Of a stretch of DNA of 64,000 bases, positions 24,801-36,900 are shown one piece after another (position 1 is the first letter of the stretch; each line of letters begins with the position of its first letter). Below the pieces are notes generated by a model. That model made no database searches. It saw only the letters and a list, made by a program, of their open reading frames with translations, and was not told where the DNA came from. The stretch covers positions 6,130,001 through 6,194,000 of the forward strand of contig NC_064226.1 of the NCBI RefSeq assembly GCF_023101765.2. Direction: 5' to 3'. This DNA comes from Spodoptera frugiperda (lineage: Eukaryota; Arthropoda; Insecta; Lepidoptera; Noctuidae). Position numbers and translations under genes: made by a program.

Positions 24801-27800
24801 TTATCACAACACACTGAGCATTACATACACAAAAGAAAATAATTTCTATTAAATATTTATTTATGTAAGAAAATGAGAATGTCTACTCATAGCGTAGCAA
24901 AATGTAATGAACATCGTTTCAACAACATTAAATATTATGGTTACAGTGGAAAGTGATACCGACTTTGTTAAATATCACAATTACATTGCGTGCAGACTGT
25001 TCGAAAGCGAATTTCCCAATACATTTACATTATTCACACTAGTGATTATGATAATTTTATTATAACTACTCCATAACATTTACAATTGTTGTTTCTCTTC
25101 ATCTTCTCTACAATACAACTAAATTATTATGTTCGTTCCCTACAGATATACCGCTGATGGACAATCAATGCAAAAACCTGACTTAAGTAAGATAACTAAA
25201 AAGACTACCAAAGAGGACGATACAAATAATGACAACGACGCTTTATTTGAAATGGACGGCCTCGACGAGGCGACTGACAAAGTAGACGGGCGAGCGCCCA
25301 GGACATTCGCAGCCACGCAGCTCGGCGGGACCGAGAGCGAGGCGCACCAGGTGGTGCAGAAGATCAGCGCGCACAACGACTTCAGGCCTATCGAAGCCGT
25401 GCCGTCCAACCAGGACGAAGTGAAACCTAACGGCGGAAACGGAAAGAAAAAGAAGAAGACAAGGAAAGCGAGTTCTAAAAAACACCAAAGAAAATCATCA
25501 ACTAGTTCAATCTCGAGTCAGTCGGACCGCGCCGGGTCCGAGCAGCGCGCCACGCAACCCGCGCCCATTCCCAACGTCACCGACATCAACTTCTTCAGCG
25601 ACACCGAGGTGACCGCTGCCACTCTTAGGTAACTATTGCCACATGTACTGACGTCCGCTCGATAACTAATTGACAATGTTTGCGTGGCCCCAAACTGTTG
25701 CCAGTGTTGTTGAGCTAGTCGCCTCATTTCAGCGAAGAGATGTCGAACCTCAAGCTGAACGGCGACAACCGCATCCCCCTGGCGTTGTCGGACACTGCGT
25801 TTGAGGTGCACGCCGCCTCCAGACACGCGTAATAATCTATAATGAATAACATCCGTTCACTCACACGCTTGCAGTAAACACGACCCAGTTAATCATATTG
25901 TTACTTACCTCCACTCCCATACCTAAATCAAAAGATATTTGCAATCGAGAGCAATAAACGCTGTAGCTTCCGTATGCTGTACGTTAGTACGCAGCCACGC
26001 TTGTCGTCTAGTTGTTACTTGATTACAATCATAGCGTAGTGCACCGCTCCGTACCTAACTACACTCGGTCGTGACGACTGGTTTAATTGCAATATGTTTG
26101 CACTTGTCGTGTCGTGCTTCCCCCACCATCTCTGTAGACTTTGTGTACATTCATTTAATCACACGTAATAATTTCTAATACAGTTATTTAGTTAAATGTA
26201 GATACAACCTAATTTTAGCTTATTGCTACGTACGACTAATTTTGTAAATAGGTACCTATTTAATGAAAAGTAATTAAGCTAATTAAAGCATAACAATAAA
26301 TAATGTACTTTAATATCTTTGCGGTGATATGCCTAACATCCGCTACAGGACTTAATTTAAGATATGATTCAAGACCTATGAGTCACTAACTGATCTTTAA
26401 TTGCATATTCCAAAGTCTAAAGTGTATTATACCTTACCTACAGATGTCTGTCTGTGAATTCTTCTAATTGTAGAATAAGAATTGTTATTTAATAATGACT
26501 TAATTATTGGCCTCTTTTTGCCTTACGTGTTTGAACGTTATTAACACTAAGCGATGCTGTTAATTAATTGTAAATTAAAAACGAAACTATCTCACTTTAC
26601 GAAGGCCGAAAAATATTTAAAACCTGTTGGATAACTAAGTACAGGTTTAGGCAAATTATTTAGATGATGCACTTATTAGTACAGGGTGTGTCGCGCTGTC
26701 GTAGACGCGTAGTTAATTAGCTTACGTTATTACCCAGCACGTGATTGATAATGTTTGTTTATGGTAACAGAGGTTCGCGTAGTGGGACTCCGGTGCAGTC
26801 GGACACTGAGGTAGAGCTGGCCGGTCGGCAGGGCGACAAGTCGTCGCAGTCGTGGCGCTGGGGCGAGCTGCCGGAGCCGCCGGTGCGCGCGGCGCTGGAG
26901 TCGTCCGGCAACGTGTCGGGCTCCGGCGCGTCCCCCGCGTCGGGCGCCGAGCCGGCCTCGCCCACCGAGCCGCTGAGCTCGGACGAGGAGCGGCCCAGCC
27001 GCCGCGGCGTGCTCAGCGGCATGTTCCGGTTCATGTCCCCGCGCGACAACGAGATGCCCACCGAAGGCGTCTACCTCGACGATCTGGACCGAGGCCAGGT
27101 CGACCCTGATCTCTACTTCCCGAAGCACCACGCAGACAGATATCGATCTGGTGAGATCATTTGTAAGTGCTAAATCTGTAGGTTGGTGTAAGCATTGCCA
27201 AGGGCATTCTTGGCATGTGAACTTTTATGTCCCAAAAAGTATATGTATAGTAAAGCATTGCACTAAAATGCATCATACTGCAGACAAATTCCAAGAAAAC
27301 GATTATTTGTGGTGTAAAATAGTATGTACTTAACGTGTTTGTTTGCTCAGGTACAACTGGCAGCTCGCACCCGACTACTGGTCCCACGGAAGAGGAATAC
27401 GAGTCTGGTAACGGTCCCTCTCTGCCGCAGTCTCCCGCCTCGCTAGAACCACCTACACTGGATTCCGATGACGATGAGAAATTACTAGCTAAGTAAGTCA
27501 TTTACTATTTTTGAGATCACATACCTTAAAGTAAAATCATCTGAAGTTTATAAAGAGGTGCTCATATTACATGTTTCGTGTGTCATCGCTTGTAATGTTA
27601 GAAGCCCTTTGCAATGATTGGGGACGTATCACCATATTCTATTACTGAGAAAGTAATTAAACTTGATCTTTACGATGGTTGTAAAATGAAGTATCATTAT
27701 ATTAACGTGTGTGTTGTGGTAGGGGCCAGGTGGGAGTGTACGTGCAGGAGGAGCGAGTGTCTCGCGCGTTGTCGTTCGAAGAGTTCTGCGAGCAGGGCGC

Positions 27801-30800
27801 GGCGCTGGCTGCGGAAGGACGACTTGTCGTCCGACTGGGCGGCCGGGCCATGCCCTGGCGCAGTGCTGGGCCACTACTACTGTCGCTACTCGCGTACCGA
27901 CGACCACTGCCTAATGTAAGTGTCCAACAATATTGATGGGATACTCAATCGTAAAGTTAAATATTTTTACTTTTAAGCATAAAACTTATGCAAGTTTATT
28001 TATCTTACGTAGTAACTATTTTTGATACGTAGTTCTTGGAATTCTTTTTATAAATTTCATCGGAAATTGACGTTTGAAACTTCGAGTAATCAAGTGGACT
28101 AACTGGAATTGTTCAAGTTCTTATGACACACTTCGACAGTGACCTTTTGGGGAAAATCAAACAACTACAGTTCCAAACCATTTTTGAATGTATTATAAAC
28201 GTTATTTATATTTACAGCGGGTACTAGAAGCTCTAGAAAAGAATTCAGAAAAGGATGAATCTCAGTCGCGTCCCTCCGACAGTACAGCTAAGCCGCGCGG
28301 CTACTCTTGGTGGAGTTGGAGACGGTCCACCGGAGACGCAAAACGGTGAGTCACTTACACAAGGTAGTTCATTAACCTTACGACTTATCTTAAACAACTT
28401 ACACACAGAATACATTGAAATTTCTTTTGAGACAAATTCATTAATAATAATTTATGCAATTAATTTCAGCACTGAATCATCGCCTCCAAAAGACGATTTA
28501 ATAAAAGAAACCGTGGCGCAAATTGAAATGGTCACGGAAACTAAAACTGTGACGCTAATAGAACCACATGAGGAGAAACAGAACTCCGTAGAAGAAAAGG
28601 CAGAGGAAGTGAGAGAGTTAGACATTGTAGAGGAGCTCGATTCTAGAGAGTTCCTTCCTGAAGAACCGCAGTCACCGCCACAAATCATTGAAACTCCAGA
28701 ACAAGGTGATTATCTAAAATAATAAGACGATCTTTTTACTATACAGCATTTTCTATCTAACACAAACATTTTTGCTCCCATTTCTAAATATTATTTCTTT
28801 ATGTGCAGTGGAACGACACGACCACAGTTCGTCCGATTCGGATCAAGATGGACAAGTCAAGAGGCCTAATCGCAGACATTCGTCCTTCAGAAAAACTCTA
28901 CGACTTTCTTCTGAACAAATTGTAAGATCATAACTAATTATCAAATAAATTGTATTACTTTAATTTGATGCATTAATCTAATTTGTGCTCTATTCTCATC
29001 TGCAGAAAGACCTAAATCTCCGCGAAGGTATGAATGAGATGGTGTTCAGCGTGACCACAGCGTACCAGGGCACGACGCGGTGCAAGTGTAACGTGTTCCG
29101 ATGGCGGTACGACGACAAGATCGTCATCTCCGATATCGACGGAACAATCACAAAGTATGACGCATTTCATTTAGTTTTTCTTAATAATAACAGTTTGACG
29201 TAAACGAGAGATCAAAAAAAGAATAAATTATTTTAATTAAATTCAATGTTTCATTGTTTAGGTCTGATGTGTTGGGGCACATCTTCCCATTGGTGGGTAA
29301 GGATTGGGCACAGTCCGGCGTAGCACAGCTATTCACGAAGATCAAGAACAACGGATACCAGTTGTTATATCTATCGGCGCGGGCTATCGGACAGGCAAGG
29401 GTGAGTACGAAACAGTATTTACTTAAGCATGTTATCAGTTGTACGATAATCTCCATTGACTTTGTCTGACCATCGTCTATCAAAGTACAAAAGTTATCCT
29501 GACGTTACGTTATTTATCAGTAGATGTAATATTCCATTATGCCAGCTAATTAATGATGTTATGTGCAGGTGACACGTGAGTACCTGCGGTCGATCAGACA
29601 GGGTGAGGTATGTCTCCCAGACGGGCCTCTGCTCCTCAACCCCACATCGTTACTCCGCGCCTTCCACCGCGAGGTCATTGAGAAGAAGCCTGAAGAGTTC
29701 AAGATCCAGTGTCTCGCAGACATCAAGGCTCTCTTCCCGGCAGGCTCAAACCCATTCTACGCAGGCTACGGCAATAGAGTAAACGTGAGTATCGAATGAA
29801 GATAATTACATCGTGACTTCTGTCTACTGATATCATTTTATTACCGTCACGATAGATGTATAATTTCCATGTAATTGACAATGTTTTTATTTTATTTGCA
29901 GGATGTATGCGCATATCAAGCAGTAGGAATCCCGATTGTGAGAATTTTCACAATCAATTATAAGGGCGAACTAAAACATGAACTGACTCAAACATTCCAA
30001 TCCACGTAAGTATCCCTACATATGTATATAGAGCTTTACGTCACGTTCTGTTTCACGTTGCCTAGTCACTAACACGTATTGTACTCGGTGTATTGAGTAT
30101 TATATTTTTATTTCAGTTACCACGTGCAAAGTGACATGGTCGATGATTTCTTCCCACCACAGAAAACTGAAATAGTTGTTAGCTAGCGCGAGGTTTAGGT
30201 GTCAAAATTATATAACTTAGTTATTGAGAGATTAACGAGCACACGATATTAAGCCGGTAAGCCGTATGGAATGACTTGTAAGGCTTGATCACGTTTGCGG
30301 CCGCACATTCATTCATTTTCAAAGCAAAATTAATACCATATATTTAACCAAAATTTTCCGTAACGCCATAACAAGCTGGATACTAAAATTGATACTGACA
30401 AAATTACTTACAATCATCGACATGTCATCTGTCTTGTCTGTTTCTGTGTTGGTTTTTCTGTCTTTGGGATTAACTTAAAACAATACTATTGTGGTTTGTG
30501 AAACTAAATTCTTCAGGTTTTATAGTTTCCTTTCACTGTCTGCTAACTTGTAATGTTCCATCAAACATTTACATTAAATTTCAACAAGATATGAAAACAC
30601 TTCTCGACCATCTGTACTGTACTCGCAATCGATTGCCGGAAAACATTTGTATGTGTCAATGCGCTAAATGTATGTGATAACGTTCCGAATACTATAAGAG
30701 GATTGTCTTTGAATCAATTTACTGTTTCTTCCAACCGATCCTGAATTACGCATGTACATGAATCAATAGTTCTTCTAATGATAAAACGAAATGTGAATGA

Positions 30801-31218
30801 TATAGTTCTTAAAAGAAACCATTGTACTGTCGCAAGAACTAAGAATTTGTTTGAAATATTTAATTTTGAGTTTGTTAAAAATGATAAAAACTAAAACTAT
30901 ATTTGCCAACTAAACTAAACTGAACCGAACATGTAATGACGACAAAATATGACTATGTTCGTTAATGGGAAGGTTCGCGAACTCTGCTTACAAAACTGCT
31001 GAATCCTATAAATAGTTGAATGTGTCGTGTAAGCAGTATTGTTATGAATGTGTTGTTTCCTCGGCAGGTACTCCCACATGTCGGTGCTGGTGGACCAGGT
31101 GTTCCCGCCGGCGCAGTGCGAGCCCAGCGACGAGTTCTCGCAGACCGTGTTCTGGCGAGAGCCCCTCCTCGAGATCGAGTTGCCTCCCATATCCCCACCG
31201 CTACCCAAACACCATTAA
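21896..31218 (+). CDS. Lpin: Lipin, Mg2+-dependent phosphatidate phosphatase
   Basis: Coding exons, all phase-consistent: 21896-22084, 24564-24796, 25146-25628, 26771-27150, 27351-27492, 27723-27915, 28218-28345, 28470-28705, 28809-28921, 29006-29154, 29262-29400, 29569-29784, 29902-30005, then either 30117-30186 (924 residues) or 31068-31218 (951). Lipin converts phosphatidate to diacylglycerol for triglyceride and phospholipid synthesis and also acts in the nucleus. The N-LIP domain starts MNYIGKFIANFREFYNEING (residues 4-23). A polybasic nuclear-localisation/lipid-binding run lies at about 241-257. FFSDTEV and WRWGELPEP are lipin signatures. The C-LIP domain has the HAD catalytic motif DIDGT at 742-746, then GHIFP, LSARAIG and REVIEKKPEEFK. 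A 5' UTR acceptor precedes the ATG at 21758. Confidence 0.93.
25733..25832 (+). CDS. Possible stop-containing cassette exon of Lipin
   Basis: After a good acceptor (CCTCATTTCAG) the phase left by the exon ending at 25628 reads SEEMSNLKLNGDNRIPLALS then DTAFEVHAASRHA and a TAA. No in-phase donor leads to the next exon at 26771, which joins perfectly to 25628 if this piece is skipped. Its SDTAFEV echoes SDTEVEL of the skipped-to exon, hinting at an exon duplication. Inclusion would give a lipin of about 335 residues lacking the catalytic domain. It may also be chance. Confidence 0.45.
30117..30186 (+). CDS. Lipin alternative terminal exon A
   Basis: Acceptor TTTCAG joins the exon ending at 30005 in phase. 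The exon encodes the last 23 residues, beginning YHVQSDMVDDFFPP and ending IVVS before TAG. The V-D-x-x-F-P-P block matches the conserved end of lipins. No AATAAA lies between this stop and exon B, only an ATTAAA near 30574. Confidence 0.75.
31068..31218 (+). CDS. Lipin alternative terminal exon B
   Basis: Acceptor TCGGCAG joins the same donor at 30005 in the same phase. The exon encodes TYSHMSVLVDQVFPP followed by a 36-residue acidic and Pro-rich tail ending PPLPKHH and TAA. It is more GC-rich than exon A and carries the longer tail. A polyadenylation signal lies at 32019, giving a 3' UTR of about 0.8 kb. Confidence 0.8.
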
Positions 31219-32018
31219 TCAAATGATTACGTACTTTCTATGTAAACTTTTTCAACTATATCGCTTCTTGTATTCCTACTTTGAACATAAGATTGAATAA
31301 TATCAATGTGCCTAACTCGGCTTAGCTTAATCCACAAGTAAATGGGAAGCAAGCAGTGGAGACTTGGTTATTCCATTATTTAACTAGAGTTTCAATGTGT
31401 AGACTGCTGAAATGATAGTTTCATTTGGGCTGCTTTAGATTTAGGATGTTTAGTTTCATATGCCGTTAGTTACAATATAGACTTAATGAATATGTAGTGA
31501 ATACCAAAAACAATTAGGAAATGCTTATCTTGTAGTATCTCGCGTGTGTTACGTAAGTTTGATTGTTGTACTGTGATGTGTGTAGCGGAATATTATTTTG
31601 GAAATGTCTTTACTTTTTGCAGTAATGTATGACTTTACTAGGGTGAAATATTATTTACAATTTATTATCTCTGCGAAGACTGTGTATACATGTTGGTAAA
31701 TGGTTTGCAGATTTAGGTTACAAAGGAATCAAGTTAAGTTTTGGTTTCGTCGATTATGTAAGCTGTGATGTCGTCGACTGATAACGATGCTTTATTTTTA
31801 TACTGTGATTACCTATTCGTACGTGCTAAGTTATATTTGTGTTAAAGCAATACACATTCGTAAAATGCAGAGGCTTAGCTTCTGATAGATTTATTATATT
31901 CTTTGTAATCAACGCCACTTTTGATTTTGAAGCATTGATTTGTAATAGTTAATATTATGTCGAATTAGAATTTCGTATATTTTTTAAAATAATTTATTGT
32001 TGTTTCTGTGATTGTTTC

Positions 32019-32024
32019 AATAAA
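32019..32024 (+). terminator. Polyadenylation signal of Lipin
   Basis: AATAAA in the sequence TTTCAATAAATATTTTC, about 800 bp after the stop of terminal exon B. Confidence 0.65.
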
Positions 32025-32119
32025 TATTTTCAGAAATAACTAAATATTGTTTTTATTGTAATTAGTTGTTTATGCTAATTATTTCTAGGTTTATATCAGC
32101 AGTACTTTATCACCACGCC

Positions 32120-32187
32120 CACGTGGAAATCAGATTCACGTGCGTGAAGATCACAGGTACATGAACCCAGCACATGTGGAGCACGTG
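32120..32187. promoter_or_regulatory. Cluster of CACGTG E-boxes
   Basis: Three CACGTG palindromes at 32120-32125, 32137-32142 and 32182-32187, plus CACATGTG at 32171-32178, fall within 68 bp in the gap between Lipin and MRTO4. CACGTG is the site of bHLH factors such as Clock/Cycle, Myc/Max and MITF/TFEB. The rest of 32,025-33,010 shows no gene. Confidence 0.45.
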
Positions 32188-33010
32188 GATCTCTATCTGT
32201 TGTCGGTCAACATTAGGAATTAAGATACCGACGGGCGGCGGCCTGCAACCTTAATACCTCACGCCACTTTATATCAAAGTAGCGTATCTGTCAGACTGTG
32301 ATTATAGGTCAACAGATTAATGTTAGTGCTTTTGTATGTAAATAGTTTGTTTTGATTATCTCGATGGAGGTTTTGTATAATAGCGCTCAAAATATTGGAT
32401 AATGTGAATCATGCCTATTCGAAGATACAATGAAGATAGGACCTATTGCATGTTGTATCGTGATGAATACCTATGTAATATGTCAGATGATTTTTTTTTT
32501 ACCACAAAAAATTGGTACTTAATTCGATATGAAGGAGTAGGTAATGTCCCATCTCACATGTAATAAGGGGCTCACATAATTATGTGTACCCACTAACTTC
32601 ATCTCGGTAGCCCTATTTTCGAAATCCAAAAATGACTATTAATACTTTAGCTTAATTTTTTAATGGTCGCGAATCGCGATCTTTGTCCTCTTCCTCACAA
32701 TAAAACTCGGTAGTCAGTCAGTTCTATCGTATGTATCTACGTGAGCCTAGTCACGGAAGCAAAATAGAAGTGAATTTATTACCAACACTGGGCACATTTC
32801 CAATTCCCAAGTCGTTAATGAAAATTCAAAAGATTGTAATGGAAGTGTAATGTTCCACTTCAGTTTAAGTAACCACTTGACCAAAAATTATTCTTTTTCG
32901 TCTTTTTCATCATCAGTTCATAAGGTCCATATTATGTCTCTATATAAATTAAATGGTGATGTGTCTGATGTCACACCACAATAATTTATATCATTCAAAC
33001 CAAACCCAGT

Positions 33011-33016
33011 TTTATT
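33011..33016 (-). terminator. Polyadenylation signal of MRTO4
   Basis: TTTATT on the plus strand is AATAAA on the minus strand, about 70 bp past the MRTO4 stop codon. Confidence 0.6.
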
Positions 33017-33085
33017 TAGGAAATGAAAAAAGAAACTAGAAAACTTGTGTACAACAAAATATATTTCTTAAAAATACTATTAAGA

Positions 33086-33916
33086 CTATGTTTCATCTTC
33101 TTCCATGGCGTCTTCTTCCGCATCATCATCATCATTGCCCCCCTCATCATCACTAGGTATGTCCAGGTCCTTGTGGAAACCCTTCCCTTTAGTCCAGTGG
33201 CACTTTATCACCACTTTAAAGTCTGCCATTTGTATACCTAACAGTTTCAATACACTTGCTTGTTCTGGTGTTAGTGGTACTCCTTTTTTGCAAACCTGAA
33301 ATTTAAGAATTTCAAATTATTATCCCATACATGATACAGTGATGTAACTCGAGTAGTGTTAATTTATGATATTTGATAAATATTAGATATATTTTAATCA
33401 CATTAATTTTCGTGATTGTAATGTAATATGAAACAATGGTGTTTGATCCCTAAAGCTATAGGCAGATATACCCATTTTTAATGTATGTAGTTAAATTTTC
33501 ACTAGCTATGTTTTGATAACACAGAATAGGTGTCTATAGTTTTAAAATTTTAAATATTTATATTGAATAAATACATACCTGATATTCCTTAATAATATTA
33601 ATGACACCTCTTTCTAAGGATGTGGGGAGTCCCAGTTTTCTTAGATGAGGCTCCATTGTGTGTGAGAAGTCAGGCAGCGGTCCTACTGGTAGTACTACAT
33701 CTTTAGTGGCCACAAATCCTGCTCGGGCATACTCTGCATCACTGAAGCCTTTGAACCATTGCAATACTTCAGGCACATCTTTGTTTGTCATTAGAAGCCC
33801 ACACTGTCCTTTTAATCTCTTTGATAACTGAAATGAGGTTTAATAAAATTTGTTATTGTTGTACAAAATATGGTGCAACAACATTTATTACTTAAAAATA
33901 TTTTTTGTTACATTAA

Positions 33917-33947
<31 letters not shown>

Positions 33948-36900
33948 TATTTGGAGGACCAACAGCATTAACATTAAATAATTATAAAGCGACTTATGTG
34001 ACATGCAGCCAATTATAGGTCCCCACTTTTAAACTATTGTATACTATATAATTATATCTTGTTCATACATGAGCATTAAGTTACACAGTAATACACAACT
34101 ACAAAGCTGAATCAACCAATACAATCAAAGTAGATATTTTTTAAAGAAATCACGGCTCAGCATCCGTCTCACTGTCGCATGGTTAGCATTAAATATATCA
34201 ATGTCATATGTTTTACATGATGCGTTAATTGACTTTCCCGCCCGCCTCATAAAACTATTCTGTCTATAATTTGATGATGCTAATGGCAGATGGATCGGTT
34301 TATAATGTCGTGTCACTATTGCTGGAACATTTATGCAAATTTTTGAAAGAAGTTCGGGGCTGTCAATATTATTAGCTAGTATTTTTAATAGAAAAATAAT
34401 ATCAGAGATTTCTCTTCTATTTGCTAATGGAAGGAGATGAAACTTAGCACACAGTTTTAAATAGTCACTGGATATGTATTCAGTCCTGGTACGGTAGCAT
34501 AAGTATCTAATAAATCTTTTTTGTATACTTTCTAATCGAATTATATATTTATCATATCTGGGGTTCCAAATTTGGGATCCATACTCTAATATACTCCTGA
34601 CAAACGTACAAAACAATATTTTAAATGTTTTAGCTTCCTTGAAACAGGACGACATTCGCATCACAAACCCAAGCGCTTGAGAAGCTTTTTTCACAATACT
34701 ATCTACGTGTTCATCAAATAACAACTTACTATCAAATATCACCCCGAGATCACGAATTTTGTCGCATTTACTAATTTTCTGACCCTTCAAGGTGTAGTGA
34801 GAGGAAATAGTGTTTTTCTTCCTGGTGAAAGTGACAACAGAGCACTTGGACGGATTCAGGTCTAACATATTTTTAACGCAGTAATCATCAAGGCGTAACA
34901 AGTCAGCTTGAAGTGCCTGAACGTCATTGTTAGATGATATAGTGCTAAAAATTTTCATATCATCAGCAAAACAAAGTAACCTGGAAGAGTGAAAACAGTC
35001 ACCAATGTCGTTCACAAAGATTACGAATAGTAATGGGCCCAACAGGGAGCCTTGAGGGACACCGCTAGGCACGGTTACCCAGCTAGATATATAATTTTTT
35101 ATAGCAACTGCTTGTGACCTGTTAGAAATGTAAGATATGAACCATCTCAGCAGGTCTCCCCGTATGCCCATTGCACTAAGTTTGTGAATCAGAGTACAAT
35201 GATCAATTCTATCGAAACATTTACTGTAATCAGTGTAAACGACATCGATCTGCTTACCCCTGCACATGTTATCAGTAATGTAGTCCTCTAGAATTACGAG
35301 GTTTGACACTGTAGATCTACCCCTAACGAATCCATGCTGATAATCATTAAATGAGTTCCTCAATGCAGCATATAATTGAGCGTGAATAACCTTTTCGAAT
35401 AACTTAGCTATTAAACATAATTTAGAAATAGGTCGATAATTTGTTACGTCAGTTTTTGAACCTTTTTTATGAATCGGGGTTATAAACGCTAGTTTCCACA
35501 TTGACGGCATGGTACACTCCTGTAATGACTTTTTAAATAGCAATGAAATGGGCAGAGAGATAGTATCAGCACAATTTACTAATAGGATGGGAGGCACACG
35601 ATCTGGCCCGGCTGACTTATTAATATCCAATGACTTTAATAATTTAATGAGTTCATTACGTTCAATCACTATGTTAGAAATATTGACGGCCGTTTCATCA
35701 TAACTATCCAAATCAGAAGAAGATAGCGTGCGAGAAGATGGTAAGAAAGTCGAGTAAAAATAATCCGAGAACAGATTGCAAATATCATTACCATCAGCCG
35801 CGACTTTATTGCCGTAAGTTAATGAACTCGGCATACTAGAAGTGTTAGACCGTGATTTAATAAACTTCCAAAAATATCCCGGATCATTCTTAATAGAACT
35901 TTCCACCAACTTTATATGTTTAAGGTAACACTCACTCTCTAATCTTTTTACTCTCTCCCTTAATAATTCAAAAGTAGCCTTATCCGACAAGTTACCATAC
36001 GTTTTGTACTTTTTAAAAAATTTATGTTTTTCTTTTAATACTTTCTTTAGGGCAGCAGTATACCAGACAGGGTACGTATCATTCTTATATGTTTTGGAGG
36101 GTATATTCTTATTAATAATAATGTTTAAATTTGAATAAAAACAATTCACAGCTGACTCAATAGATTTATGTTTAAATTCATTATACCAGTTAATCTCAGA
36201 AATCTCCTTATTAATTTTATTGTAATCACCCTTAGAGTATATATGTTTTGTACATACTTCCGGTTTCAAATAAGTGAGTTGAAAGAAATTTACATCAATA
36301 TTGAGTGCATTATGATGGGGATCAATGGTGACTAACGGGTCCTGACACTCAGAAACGATGACAGTATCATTTGATAATACTAAGTCAAGTATCCTCCCGT
36401 AATTATTTAATATGCCATTATATTGACTTAAATTGTGGGTATATAATAAATCTATTAATGAGTGTTCATCAACACTATTTACATTACCAGGTGACAAGGA
36501 TGACTCACCGGTATTCAACGACCACGATATTGCGCTCATGTTAAAATCACCTATGATTAAATACTTTTCGTTTGGTTTATTTATTAAAATATCATCGAGT
36601 TTAAAAAGAAAGTTATTTAATTGGTTAGAGAAAGATAGGCCTAAATTTTGTTTGCACAAGTATAATACACATATGTTTAAACTAACCTTAATCGACGATC
36701 TAATATTACGCTGTTTAATAGACAAAGTCAACCATAAATCTTCCGCGGTAGAACAATAACACGGTTGAGGGGTCGCATTTAAATCTTTACGAACAGCAAT
36801 AAGCACACCTCCTCCTCGTGATTGTCCCGTAACAGCATAGTCCCGATCCCTACGCCAAACTATATAACGATCGTCAAATAACTCTGAGTCACCTACACCA

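Noticed and set aside
26730..27131. Minus-strand and alternative-frame open frames over a GC-rich exon
   Set aside because: They arise from GC-rich codon use of the lipin exon 26771-27150, which has clear family motifs in its own frame.
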